Assembly (NCBI RefSeq): GCF_000342005.1
Contig: NZ_AOHO01000028.1
Coordinates: 62,001 to 126,000, forward strand
DNA length: 64,000 nucleotides
Direction: 5' to 3'
DNA from: Amycolatopsis decaplanina DSM 44594
GTDB taxonomy: Bacteria > Actinomycetota > Actinomycetes > Mycobacteriales > Pseudonocardiaceae
The position numbers and the translations under genes are program-made. The notes beneath the pieces were generated by a model, which ran no database searches, was not told the DNA's origin, and worked only from the letters and a program-made list of their open reading frames with translations. Position 1 is the stretch's first letter, and each line of letters opens with the position of its first letter. Shown one piece after another: positions 43,905-52,951 of this stretch.

Positions 43905-45079
43905 GACCGGCGCGGCGCCTGGTCGCCCTCGCCGCCGCCGTCCTGCTCTCCACGGCGGGCTGCGCCGGATCCGAAAGCGGTTCGAGCGGCCCGATCGTGG
44001 TCGGTTCGGTCAACGCGCTGAGCGGCGCGGCCACGTTCCCCGAGGCCTCCCAGGCGGCCAAGGCGGTCTTCGACGCGGCCAACGCGAGCGGCGGTGTGAA
44101 CGGCAGGCAGATCCAGTACAAGGCCCTCGACGACAAGGGCGACCCGGCGGCCGCGGCCGCCGCGGCCCGTGAGGTCGTCGGCCGCGACGAGGCGGTGGCG
44201 CTCGTCGGTTCGTCCAGCCTCATCGAATGCGAAATCAACAACAAGTACTACGAGCAGCAGAAGATCCTGTCCATGCAGGGCATCGGCGTGGACCCGGCCT
44301 GTTTCTCCAGCCCGAACATCGCCCCGGTCAACGTCGGTCCATACCACGACATGACGCTGACGCTGCTCTACGGCTCGGAAACGCTGAAGCTGAACGACAT
44401 CTGCGCGCTGCTGGAGATCGCGGGCAACACGCTGCCGTCGTATCAGGCGGCCATCGACGAGTGGTCGGCCATCACCGGCAAGAAGCTCAAGTACCTCGAC
44501 GCGACCGTGCCCTACGGCGGTTCCGACTACACCTCCTACATCGTCAAGGCCCGCAACGCCGGCTGCAAGGCGATCACGGTGAACCCGGTCGAGCCGGATT
44601 CCATCGGGCAGCTCAAGGCCGCCGCGGCGCAGGGCTGGAACGACGTCACGTGGCTGCTGCTCACCAGCGTCTACAGCGAGAACTACGCCAAGGCCATCAC
44701 CAACGCCGGCGCCGGGGTGTACGTGCCCGCCGAGTTCTACCCGTTCACCGACGCGACCAGCCCGCAGAACAAGGACTGGCGCGAGCTGATGACCAAGAAC
44801 AACATCCCGCTGACCTCGTTCAGCCAGGGCGGTTACCTGGCGGCGAAGTACTTCCTCGACGTCGTTCGCGGGATCAGCGGTGACATCACCCGCGAGTCGG
44901 TGACCAAGGCACTGCGCGAGATGAAGCCGATCACCGATCCGATGGTCGGCACGCCGTACGTCTTCGGTCCCGGCCGGATCCACCACGACAACACCGCGGG
45001 CTGGCCGATCAAGCTCGCCTCCGGCACCGGCAAATGGGAGCTCGTCGCCGACGACTGGCTGCGGATTCCCAAGAAATAA
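43901..45079 (+). CDS. ABC importer substrate-binding lipoprotein, Liv type
   Basis: The 392-residue protein has a lipoprotein signal (LVALAAAVLLSTAGCAG, lipobox STAGC) and the periplasmic-binding-protein I fold of LivK/AmiC type (IVVGSVNALSGAATFPEASQ, then GDPAAAAAAAREVV). The GTG overlaps the previous stop. Liv-type binders take amino acids, amides, aromatic acids and urea. Given the amine oxidase island, an amine or its N-substituted precursor is the expected cargo. Confidence 0.92.
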   Translation: MRPARRLVALAAAVLLSTAGCAGSESGSSGPIVVGSVNALSGAATFPEASQAAKAVFDAANASGGVNGRQIQYKALDDKGDPAAAAAAAREVVGRDEAVALVGSSSLIECEINNKYYEQQKILSMQGIGVDPACFSSPNIAPVNVGPYHDMTLTLLYGSETLKLNDICALLEIAGNTLPSYQAAIDEWSAITGKKLKYLDATVPYGGSDYTSYIVKARNAGCKAITVNPVEPDSIGQLKAAAAQGWNDVTWLLLTSVYSENYAKAITNAGAGVYVPAEFYPFTDATSPQNKDWRELMTKNNIPLTSFSQGGYLAAKYFLDVVRGISGDITRESVTKALREMKPITDPMVGTPYVFGPGRIHHDNTAGWPIKLASGTGKWELVADDWLRIPKK

Positions 45080-45133
45080 CGGGAGGCAAGGTGCGTACTG
45101 GGTCGCGCCTCTCTCCCCCTCACACAGGAGGAA

Positions 45134-45997
45134 ATGATGCTGCAGGGAGCGCTGGCAGGCTTGGCCGCCGGCGGACTGTACGCGGTGTTGGCGGTGTGCC
45201 TGACGCTGATGTCGCGCCTGGTGCGGGTGGTGAACTTCGCCCAGTCGGCCACCGGGATGTCCGGCTGCTACGTGGCGGTGTTCCTGTCCGTCGATCTGGG
45301 CCTGCCGATGTGGCTCGCCACCGTCGCGGGGATCCTGCTCGGCGGCCTGCTCAGCGCGCTGCTCGGCTGGATCGTCTCCACCTGGCTCGCCGAGGCGGAC
45401 ACCGGTACCCGCTCGGCGGTCACCGTGGCGGTGCTGCTCCTGCTGATCTCGTTGTCGTTCATCCTGTTCGGCAACAAACCGCAGCCGTTCCACCCGATCC
45501 TGGACGGTCCGGCGGTCACCATCGGCGGGGTGGTGATCAGCCAGGTCACCGTGGTCACCGTCGCGCTGGCCGTCCTGGTGGCGGTGGCCAGCCGGATCGT
45601 GCTGAGCCGGACCCCGGCGGGTGTCCGGCTCAGGGCGCTGTCGGAACGCCCGACGACGGCGGAACTGCTGGGCATCCCGGCGAAACGGCTCAGCGTCGCG
45701 GTGTGGGCGGTCACCGGGGTGGTCAGCACGCTGGTCATCTCGATCGTGGCGCCGTCGCAGTCCAACGACGCGACTTCGCTGGCGATGCTGGTGGTGCCCG
45801 CGGCGGCGGCGGCCCTGCTCGGCGGGTTCCGCCGTCTCGACCTCGCGGTCGCGGGCGGGCTGGGCCTCGGCCTGATCCAGGGCGCGGCCGCGCAGGTCGA
45901 CGGCCTTTCGGTGGTGCGGTATTTCCTGCCGTTCGCAGTGATCGTCGCGCTGCTGCTCTGGTCGCAGCGCAAGGAGGTGTGGGATGCGGCTCGCTGA
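45134..45997 (+). CDS. Liv-type ABC importer permease (LivH-like)
   Basis: The 287-residue permease has about eight membrane segments, LQGALAGLAAGGLYAVLAVC at the start and the LivH-type ALSERPTTAELLGIPAKRLS loop. AGGAGG stands right before two adjacent ATGs (45134, 45137). It pairs with the fused permease-ATPase downstream, whose start lies inside its 3' end (14-base overlap). Confidence 0.92.
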   Translation: MMLQGALAGLAAGGLYAVLAVCLTLMSRLVRVVNFAQSATGMSGCYVAVFLSVDLGLPMWLATVAGILLGGLLSALLGWIVSTWLAEADTGTRSAVTVAVLLLLISLSFILFGNKPQPFHPILDGPAVTIGGVVISQVTVVTVALAVLVAVASRIVLSRTPAGVRLRALSERPTTAELLGIPAKRLSVAVWAVTGVVSTLVISIVAPSQSNDATSLAMLVVPAAAAALLGGFRRLDLAVAGGLGLGLIQGAAAQVDGLSVVRYFLPFAVIVALLLWSQRKEVWDAAR

Positions 45998-47687
45998 ACG
46001 CGGGATACCGTTCGTGGTCGCCCTGGCGGCGATAGCGGTGGGCTACGGCCTGAGCGTCGGGCTCGACGGGTACTTCGTCTACCTGGGCATGAGCGCCGTC
46101 GTCGCCGGGATCTCGTTGCTGGGGCTGGGCGTGGTCACCGGCAGCGCGGGCATGATCTCCCTGTGCCAGCTGACCTTCGGTGCCGTCGGCGCCTGGACGG
46201 TATCGGCGCTGAACGAGGCACAGGCCCCCGGCGGGTTCCTCACCTGGCTGGTGCTCGGCGGTCTCGCCGCCGGAGTGGTCGGGGTGCTCGTCGGGCTCCC
46301 GGCGTTGCGGTTGCGCGGGATCAACCTCGCCGTCGTCACGCTGGGCCTCGCCGCCGCGGCCGACCTCGCGCTGGTCCAGCTCCAGTTTCCCGGTGTCTCC
46401 GGCGGGATCTCGGTCGAACGGCCGGACGCCTTCTCCGACGACCGGTCCTATTTCCAGCTCGCCGTCGTGGTGCTGGTGCTGTGCTGTCTCGCCGTGTACT
46501 TCCTGCGCCGCGGGCGCTGGGGCAGCGCCTGGCAGGCGGTGGCGTTCTCCGAACGCGGCACGGCGGCCGCGGGTACGAGCGTGCGGACGTCGAAGCTGAC
46601 CGCGTTCGCGGTGAGCGCCACCCTCGGCGGGATCAGCGGCGGCCTGCTCACCGGTCAGGTCGGGCTGGCGTTCCCGGCCAGTTTCACCGCGATCCAGTCG
46701 CTGGCGCTGTACGTGCTGGCGATCATGTCGGGCGCGCATCTGATCGACATGGCCGTGTTCGGCGCGGTGCTGTGGGTCGGGGTGCCGGAACTGCTCAAGC
46801 GCTGGGGAATCCCGCAGGACTGGGGTTTCGTGGTGTTCGGTGTGCTCGGTGTCCAGGCCCTGGCCGGCGGCGGGAACCTGGGCACCACGGTGCGGCAGGT
46901 CTGGTACCGGCGGTCCAAGAAGGAACCCGCGAAGCTCGATCTCGCCGCCGGGGCGGGCGATGTCGAACCGGTCTCCCCTGGCCCGCCGGTGCTCACCGTC
47001 CGCGGGTTGAGCGTGAACTTCGGACACGTGGCCGCGCTGTCCTCAGTGGACATATCGGTGCCGGAACACGGGGTGCTCGGCGTCATCGGGCCGAACGGCG
47101 CGGGCAAGTCGACGCTGGTCGACGCGATCAGCGGATTCCTGCCGAACGCCGAAGGCGAGGTCGAACTCGGCGGCAGCCCGCTCACCGGGTCGCCGTCGAA
47201 CCGGGCCCGTGCCGGGTTGCGCCGGACGTTCCAGCAGGACCGCGTCCCGCCGGGGCTGACGGTCGGGGCGTACCTCAAGTTCCTCGCCAGGCGGCGGCTG
47301 ACCGCCGACGAGATCGGCGACGCCCTGGACTTCTTCGGCTGCCCCGCCGCCCGCACCCCGCTGTCGCAAGTGGACGTCGGCGCGCGAAGGCTGGTCGAGG
47401 TCGTCGGGCATCTGCTGGCCGAACCGCGCGTCCTGCTCCTCGACGAGCCGGCCGCCGGGCTTCCGCACGAAGAGCACGTCGCGTTCGGGGAACGGCTGCG
47501 GCAGGTCCCCGCCCGGTTCGGGGTCTCGGTGCTGCTCATCGAACACGACCTCGACCTGGTGCGTTCGGTCTGCGACACGATCACGGTCCTCGACTTCGGC
47601 CGGGTGCTGGCTTCCGGCCCCCAGGCCGAGGTGCTCGCGGATCCGGCCGTGCTCAAGGCGTACATGGGTGAAACGGAGATGCTGTGA
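45984..47687 (+). CDS. fused Liv-type permease and ATP-binding protein (LivM-LivG)
   Basis: The 567-residue fusion has a LivM-like permease in residues 1-310 (LGLGVVTGSAGMISLCQLTF), a linker with SKKEPAKLDLAAGAGD, then a LivG-like ATPase: Walker A GPNGAGKS, Walker B VLLLDEPAAGL, H-loop LLIEHDLDLV. The ABC signature is degenerate, LSQVDVGARRLVEVV instead of an LSxGQ form. Fusion of LivM and LivG is known in actinobacteria and fixes subunit stoichiometry. Confidence 0.92.
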   Translation: MRLAERGIPFVVALAAIAVGYGLSVGLDGYFVYLGMSAVVAGISLLGLGVVTGSAGMISLCQLTFGAVGAWTVSALNEAQAPGGFLTWLVLGGLAAGVVGVLVGLPALRLRGINLAVVTLGLAAAADLALVQLQFPGVSGGISVERPDAFSDDRSYFQLAVVVLVLCCLAVYFLRRGRWGSAWQAVAFSERGTAAAGTSVRTSKLTAFAVSATLGGISGGLLTGQVGLAFPASFTAIQSLALYVLAIMSGAHLIDMAVFGAVLWVGVPELLKRWGIPQDWGFVVFGVLGVQALAGGGNLGTTVRQVWYRRSKKEPAKLDLAAGAGDVEPVSPGPPVLTVRGLSVNFGHVAALSSVDISVPEHGVLGVIGPNGAGKSTLVDAISGFLPNAEGEVELGGSPLTGSPSNRARAGLRRTFQQDRVPPGLTVGAYLKFLARRRLTADEIGDALDFFGCPAARTPLSQVDVGARRLVEVVGHLLAEPRVLLLDEPAAGLPHEEHVAFGERLRQVPARFGVSVLLIEHDLDLVRSVCDTITVLDFGRVLASGPQAEVLADPAVLKAYMGETEML

Positions 47688-48379
47688 ACGCTTTGCGGAT
47701 AGCGGGGCTGACGGTCACCCGCGGCGCCGGGCCGGTGATCCGGGACGTCGACCTGACCCTGGAGCCAGGCCGGATCACCGCACTCGTCGGCCCGAACGGC
47801 GCCGGGAAGACCAGTCTGCTGGAGGCCGTCTCCGGCGTCGTGCCCGCCTCGGCGGGGACCGTCCACATCGGATCCGACGAGATCACGAAGCAGTCGAGGG
47901 TCTCCCGCGCGCGGCGGGGCCTGGCGCATATCGAGCAGGGCCGTGCGGTGTTCGGCGGCCTGACGGTGCTGGAAAACCTGATGCTGACCGCGCGCACCCG
48001 CGCGCGGGCCGACGAGTTGTTCGAGATGTTCCCCGAACTGGAGAAACGCCGCGACTCACCGGCCGCGCTGCTCAGCGGCGGCGAACAGCAGATGGTGGTG
48101 CTGGCCCGCGCTTTCGCCGCGCGGCCGTCGTTCCTGCTGATCGACGAGATGTCGCTGGGGCTCGCGCCCGTGGTGTTCACCCGGCTGCTGCCGATGGTGA
48201 CCCGCTTCGCCGAGGAGGGCGCGGCGATCCTGCTGGTCGAGCAGTTCACGCATCTGGCCCTCGGCGTGGCGAGCGACGCGCTTGTGGTCTCTTCGGGGCA
48301 CGTCACCTATGCGGGTTCCGCGCAGGGCCTGCTGGACTCCCCCGGCACACTGCACGCGGCCTACCTCGGGGAATCCTGA
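47684..48379 (+). CDS. Liv-type ABC importer ATP-binding protein (LivF-like)
   Basis: The 231-residue ATPase has Walker A GPNGAGKTSLLEA, signature LLSGGEQQMVVLARA, Walker B FLLIDEMSLGLAP and H-loop-like LLVEQFTHLAL. GTG start overlaps the stop of the fusion gene. It is the last gene of the importer operon and is followed by a strong hairpin. Confidence 0.93.
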   Translation: MNALRIAGLTVTRGAGPVIRDVDLTLEPGRITALVGPNGAGKTSLLEAVSGVVPASAGTVHIGSDEITKQSRVSRARRGLAHIEQGRAVFGGLTVLENLMLTARTRARADELFEMFPELEKRRDSPAALLSGGEQQMVVLARAFAARPSFLLIDEMSLGLAPVVFTRLLPMVTRFAEEGAAILLVEQFTHLALGVASDALVVSSGHVTYAGSAQGLLDSPGTLHAAYLGES

Positions 48380-48392
48380 CGCGCTTCCGTGG

Positions 48393-48445
48393 TCCGTGAA
48401 GGCCTCCTTGAGGGACCCAGGGTCCCTCAAGGAGGCCTTCACGGA
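48393..48445. terminator. 26-bp near-perfect palindrome between convergent genes
   Basis: Arms 48393-48418 and 48420-48445 (CCTTGAGGGACCC joined to its complement) pair around a single base. It lies 13 bases past the LivF-like stop and 11 bases before the convergent SDR stop, so it can end both transcripts. It belongs to a repeat family different from the others in the window. Confidence 0.75.
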
Positions 48446-48456
48446 ATGTCGCGTGC

Positions 48457-49254
48457 CTAAGAACCCATGCCGGCGCGTTCGAAGGCCAGCGTCGGGAGAT
48501 CGACCGCGTGCGCGCCGCCGTCGGCCACGATCACCGCACCGGTGATGTACGACGACTCCGGAGACCCCAGGAACCGCACGATCGACGCGATCTCCTCGGG
48601 TTCGGCAGGACGGCGCAACGGGACCTCGGCGGTGACACGGCGGTAGCCCTCGTCATGGCCGCCGTCGAAGCCCGCGGCCGCGGCGAACTGGTCCATCTCG
48701 CCGTCCGCCATCGGGGTGCGCACCCAGCCGGGGCAGACCGCGTTCGCACGCACGCCCTTCGGCCCGTAGTCGCGGGCGATCGACCGGGTCAGCCCGATCA
48801 GCGCGTGTTTGGCGACCGTGTAGCCGGCGACGTTCGGCCCGGCGAACAGCCCGGCCAGCGAGGACACGATGACCACCTGGCCGCCGGTTTCGATGAGCGA
48901 GGGCAGCGTGGCCCGGCAGAACACGAAAGCGCTGGACAGGTTCGAGCGCAGGGCCAGTTCCCATTCCTCGTCGCCGGTGCCGGTGACCGAGGACAGGCCG
49001 TGCCCACCGGCGTTGGCCACCACGACGTCCAGCCTGCCGAACTTGCCGACGATCTCCGCCGCGGCGTTCTCGGCGGCTTCGCGATCGCTGGCGTCACACG
49101 CGATGACGTGCGCGCCGGTTTCGGCGGCCACCTTCTCCAGCGGTTCGAGCCGCCGTCCGAGCACCACCACCTGGGCCCCCTCGTCGGCGTACCGGCGGGC
49201 GACCGCGGCGCCGATACCGGTACCGCCACCCGTGATCGCGACAACCTTCTTCAC
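48457..49254 (-). CDS. SDR-family oxidoreductase (amine island, SDR 1)
   Basis: The 265-residue classical SDR has VVAITGGGTGIGAAVARRYA, VVVANAGGHG, catalytic Tyr-Lys in GYTVAKHAL and GAVIVADGGAHAVD. GTG 49254 has AAGGA upstream. It is the second of a two-gene SDR operon divergent from the copper amine oxidase. It may reduce or oxidise an alcohol/aldehyde produced in amine breakdown. Confidence 0.9.
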   Translation of the reverse strand: MKKVVAITGGGTGIGAAVARRYADEGAQVVVLGRRLEPLEKVAAETGAHVIACDASDREAAENAAAEIVGKFGRLDVVVANAGGHGLSSVTGTGDEEWELALRSNLSSAFVFCRATLPSLIETGGQVVIVSSLAGLFAGPNVAGYTVAKHALIGLTRSIARDYGPKGVRANAVCPGWVRTPMADGEMDQFAAAAGFDGGHDEGYRRVTAEVPLRRPAEPEEIASIVRFLGSPESSYITGAVIVADGGAHAVDLPTLAFERAGMGS

Positions 49255-49268
49255 TTGCGGAGTCCTTT

Positions 49269-49988
49269 CTAAGCGGGAAAACCGGAGCGGGCCGAGACGC
49301 CGAAGTCGGCGAGCACGGCCTGGCCGTTGACCGCCCGCGAACGCGCGGACGCGAGATGGAGCACCTGCCAGGCGACTTCTTCCGGAGCCTGCACCGGGAA
49401 GGCGGGATCGTCGAGCACCTCGCCGAGATCGCCGCGCGCCATCGGGGTGTCGACCACCGACGGGCAGACGCAGTTCACCCGGACGCCGGGGAGATCGACC
49501 GCCAGCGCCCTGGTCATCGCGACCACTGCTCCCTTCGAAGCGCAGTACGGGACCATGCCGGGCGCGCTGGTGAACGCCGAGTCGCTGGCCAGCAGCACGA
49601 CCGAGCCACCCGACGCGGTGAGCCACGGCGCGGCGTGTTTGACCAGCAGGAACTGGCCGGTGACGTTGACCGCCATCAGCGCGGCGAAATCCACCGCCGA
49701 GGTTTCCGTGACCGGCGTCCCCACCGGACCGGAGATCCCGGCACAGCCGACCACGACGTCGAGTCCGCCGAACCGGCTCGCGACGGCGTCGACGGCGGCG
49801 GCGACCGACGGCTCGTCGGTCACGTCGGCGTGGACCGCCAGGAGACCGTCCGCCAGTGTGGGCACGGGTGCCCGGTCGAGAGCGCCGACCCGCGCCCCCT
49901 CGGCGAGGAAGGCATGGACGCAGGCAAGGCCGATACCGGATGCCGCGCCGGTCACCAGCACGGCCTTGCCCGCGAGATCCAGTCCCAT
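49269..49988 (-). CDS. SDR-family oxidoreductase (amine island, SDR 2)
   Basis: The 239-residue classical SDR has AVLVTGAASGIGLACVHAFL, VVVGCAGISG, catalytic Tyr-Lys in PYCASKGAV and VNCVCPSVVDTPMA. ATG 49988 follows GGAGG; a longer form from ATG 50032 is possible but adds non-conserved residues. First of the two-gene SDR operon; its upstream region faces the amine oxidase gene (123-base gap). Confidence 0.9.
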   Translation of the reverse strand: MGLDLAGKAVLVTGAASGIGLACVHAFLAEGARVGALDRAPVPTLADGLLAVHADVTDEPSVAAAVDAVASRFGGLDVVVGCAGISGPVGTPVTETSAVDFAALMAVNVTGQFLLVKHAAPWLTASGGSVVLLASDSAFTSAPGMVPYCASKGAVVAMTRALAVDLPGVRVNCVCPSVVDTPMARGDLGEVLDDPAFPVQAPEEVAWQVLHLASARSRAVNGQAVLADFGVSARSGFPA

Positions 49989-50110
49989 GACGCCATCCTC
50001 CGGTCCGGACCTTTCCCGGAGGTTGGCCATCAGTGCATCCTTCTTGTCGGCAGCCGCATGACGGCCGCGCGGTCTTTCCACCCGGGTGCGGACCGGCAAG
50101 ACTGCGAAGC

Positions 50111-51976
50111 ATGACCAGGCCGCATCCGCTCGACCCGCTGACCGCCGACGAACTCACCGCAGGCCGCGAGATCCTGGCCGCCGAAGGCCTGCTCACCGCG
50201 ACCACGCGGTTCCCGGCCGTACTGCCGGTGGAGCCCGAGAAGGGCGACGCCGCCCCCGACCGCCGCGTCCAGTACACGCTGCTGGACACCGCGACCGGTC
50301 AGGCTCGCGACGTGGTCGTCTCGCTGGCGAAACGCGAAGTGGTTTCCACCGAGGACTGCGGCGAAGGTCAGCCCGCGTACCTGTTCGAGGAGTACGACCT
50401 CGCCGCGTCGATCACCAAGGCGTCACCGGAATGGCACACCGCGATGGAGCGGCGCGGGCTCGCCGACCGGATCGAGCACGCCTTCTGCGCTCCACTGGCG
50501 CCCGGCTTCTTCGGCAGGCCCGACGAGACCGGCCGAGTGATCCGCTCGCTGACGTTCCTGCGCGACGACGCGTCGGACAGCCCGTGGGCGCATCCGGTCG
50601 AGGGCCTGATCGTGCACATCGACCTGACCGAGCAACGCGTCATCCGGGTGGAGGACGAGGGCGACGTGCCCGTGCCGCCGGAGCACGGCCGCTACGGCGA
50701 CGGCCCGGCCCGCACCACCCTCAAACCGATCGAGATCACCCAGCCCGAGGGGCCGAGCTTCACCGTCGACGGTAACGAGGTCACCTGGGAAGGCTGGAAG
50801 CTCCGGGTCGGCTTCAACGCCCGCGAGGGCCTGACGCTGCACCGGATCAGCTTCCAGGACCGATCCGTGCTCCACCGCGCGTCGGTGCCCGAGATGGTGG
50901 TGCCCTACGGCGACACCGCGCCCGGCCGGTTCTGGATCAGCTACTTCGACGCGGGCGAGTACCTGCTCGGCAAGAACGGCAACGACCTGCGGCTGGGCTG
51001 TGACTGCCTCGGCGTCATCCACTACTTCCCCGCTTTCGTCGCCGACGACCACGGCCATCCGGTCGAGATCCCGCGCGCGATCTGCATGCACGAGGAGGAC
51101 TACGGCATCCTCTGGAAGCACACGGATCTCGACGGCCGTGCCGAGGTCCGCCGCTCGCGGCGGCTGGTGATCTCGTCGATCTCCACCATCGGCAATTACG
51201 ACTACGGCTTCTTCTGGTACCTCTACCTCGACGGCACCGTGGAACTGGAGGCGAAGGCCACCGGCATCGTGTTCGCCGGCGCCGCGCCTGCGGGCACGAA
51301 GCACCCGCACGCCAACGAGATCGCGCCCGGCCTGTTCGCACCGGTGCACCAGCACCTGTTCTGCGCGCGGCTGGACGTGGCTATCGACGGCAAGCGCAAT
51401 TCGCTCGTCGAGGTCGACGTCGAACGCGTGCCGATGGGCGAGCAGAACCCGTACGGAAACGCGTTCACCTGGAAGGAAACGCCGCTGCGGACCGAGCTGG
51501 AAGCGCGGCGGTTCGCGGATCCGGCCAAGGCGCGCGTCTGGGAGATCCGCAGCGCGGAGCGGACCAACCGGCTCGGCACGCCCACGGCGTACCAGCTGGT
51601 GCCCCGGCCGTCCGCGACCCTGATGGCGCAGCCGGAATCGACCGTCCACCAGCGGGCGACGTTCGCCACCCGTCACCTGTGGGCGACGCCGTACCGCGCG
51701 GACGAACGCTTTCCGGCGGGCGACCGCCCGAACGCGCATCCGGGCGGCGCGGGCCTGCCCGCCTGGACGGCCGCCGACCGCGACCTCACCGACACCGATC
51801 TCGTGCTGTGGCACGTGTTCGGCCCGACCCACATCCCTCGTCCGGAGGACTGGCCGGTCATGCCGGTCGACTACTCCGGTTTCTCCCTGCGCCCCTATGG
51901 CTTCCTGGACCGAAACCCGGCACTCGACCTGCCGTCCGGCGCCACCGACGATCACTGTTCCGCCCACGATCACTGA
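50111..51976 (+). CDS. copper amine oxidase (TPQ type)
   Basis: The 621-residue enzyme fits bacterial copper amine oxidases. The TPQ-forming Tyr363 is in the NYDYG motif, copper ligands are His413 and His415 (HQH) with the third in TRHLWAT near residue 522, and the base Asp is in SYFDAGEYLL near residue 280. It oxidises primary amines to aldehydes with H2O2 and NH3 release. It resembles tyramine/phenylethylamine oxidases of Arthrobacter. ATG 50111 has no clear ribosome site. It diverges from the two SDR genes. Confidence 0.95.
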   Translation: MTRPHPLDPLTADELTAGREILAAEGLLTATTRFPAVLPVEPEKGDAAPDRRVQYTLLDTATGQARDVVVSLAKREVVSTEDCGEGQPAYLFEEYDLAASITKASPEWHTAMERRGLADRIEHAFCAPLAPGFFGRPDETGRVIRSLTFLRDDASDSPWAHPVEGLIVHIDLTEQRVIRVEDEGDVPVPPEHGRYGDGPARTTLKPIEITQPEGPSFTVDGNEVTWEGWKLRVGFNAREGLTLHRISFQDRSVLHRASVPEMVVPYGDTAPGRFWISYFDAGEYLLGKNGNDLRLGCDCLGVIHYFPAFVADDHGHPVEIPRAICMHEEDYGILWKHTDLDGRAEVRRSRRLVISSISTIGNYDYGFFWYLYLDGTVELEAKATGIVFAGAAPAGTKHPHANEIAPGLFAPVHQHLFCARLDVAIDGKRNSLVEVDVERVPMGEQNPYGNAFTWKETPLRTELEARRFADPAKARVWEIRSAERTNRLGTPTAYQLVPRPSATLMAQPESTVHQRATFATRHLWATPYRADERFPAGDRPNAHPGGAGLPAWTAADRDLTDTDLVLWHVFGPTHIPRPEDWPVMPVDYSGFSLRPYGFLDRNPALDLPSGATDDHCSAHDH

Positions 51977-52021
51977 AGGCCTGTTGGCGGAGCTGAAGAC
52001 GACCCCGAAAAATGACCAACG

Positions 52022-52135
52022 GGTGAACCCGCCCGGCCGAAGGCCCCGCTATCGCGGTGGCAGGGCGCCTTATCGACCAACTTGAGATGGACATCAGACC
52101 GCCCTGCCGACGTCGATCGCGGACGCGGGTTCACC
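52022..52135 (+). ncRNA. candidate structured leader before MoaF-like gene 2
   Basis: An 11-bp stem (GGTGAACCCGC 52022-52032 with 52125-52135) encloses a second 9-bp stem (GGCAGGGCG 52059-52067 with 52100-52108). A small GGCC-GAA-GGCC hairpin lies at about 52035-52045. The structure ends 21 bases before the ATG and 10 before the AGGA ribosome site of MoaF-like gene 2. It is distinct from the terminator families here. It may be a leader with a regulatory fold, or a terminator of the amine oxidase transcript. Confidence 0.35.
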
Positions 52136-52156
52136 ACCAGACACTAGGACTTCTCG

Positions 52157-52948
52157 ATGCCCGAACTGACCCTGTCCGACACGTCCACCTGGCTGCCGCT
52201 GGACGGCCTCGCCCCCGGTTTCGACGCGAACAAGGCCCCCACGGTCGGCGACCTGCACGGCCGCACCTTCGAACTCGCCTGCGAAGACGGCACCACGTTC
52301 ACCGCGGCCTTCTCCGGTACCCGGATCGAATGGACCTACCACGGCACGGGTACCGACCGCTGCGAGACGTTCCTGGTCGACGACGACCTGTACTACGTCC
52401 AGTTCCACCCGCGGGCACGGCAGGAGGAGGCGTTCACCCTGCTGCTCGACCTGCGCCGCGGCCGCGCCCTCCTCGTACTGAGCCGGATCGGCGACACCTC
52501 GCCCCGGGTCACGCAGACTTTCCTGGCCGCCACGATCGGCGGCATCGAGCCCACCGGCGAGTCGCTCGCCCCGACCACGTCGCTGGTCGGGCGCCGGGTG
52601 CTGTGGGTGTACAGCACCGCGCACGCCTACGAGCACGTGTACCTCAGCCCGCACTGGTACACCTGGCAGTGCCTGGCCGGGCCGGAGAAGGGGCTCGCGG
52701 ACACCGACGAGAACTCGGTCTACGAGCTGCGGCCGGGCATCTACGTCTTCGCCTGGCGGGAGAAGGTGATCCCGTGCGCCTCGGTGACCGTCGCCGACCA
52801 CCGTGACGCGAAACGGTTGCGCTCGCACGGTGTCCTTTTCGGACTGGACGCCACCGGGAACACCCCGACCCACTTCACCTTCGGCGCGCACGGCAGGCTG
52901 CTGAGCACCACCGTGCACCCCGAGGCTTACGACCCCGCCGGGAGCTGA
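52157..52948 (+). CDS. MoaF-like protein (copy 2)
   Basis: The 263-residue protein is a diverged paralogue of MoaF-like copy 1: LHGRTFELACEDGTTFTAAF in the N-domain, AYEHVYLSPHWYTWQCLAGP and GIYVFAWREKVIPCASVTVA in the C-domain. AGGA lies 7 bases before the ATG. It stands between the copper amine oxidase and the amidohydrolase, on the same strand. Two MoaF genes in one amine cluster suggest two ligands or two steps. Confidence 0.85.
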   Translation: MPELTLSDTSTWLPLDGLAPGFDANKAPTVGDLHGRTFELACEDGTTFTAAFSGTRIEWTYHGTGTDRCETFLVDDDLYYVQFHPRARQEEAFTLLLDLRRGRALLVLSRIGDTSPRVTQTFLAATIGGIEPTGESLAPTTSLVGRRVLWVYSTAHAYEHVYLSPHWYTWQCLAGPEKGLADTDENSVYELRPGIYVFAWREKVIPCASVTVADHRDAKRLRSHGVLFGLDATGNTPTHFTFGAHGRLLSTTVHPEAYDPAGS

Positions 52949-52951
52949 GCC

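Noticed and set aside
43754..45493. 579-codon minus-strand frame
   Set aside because: Antisense to the Liv-type binding-protein and permease genes; no protein-like segments.
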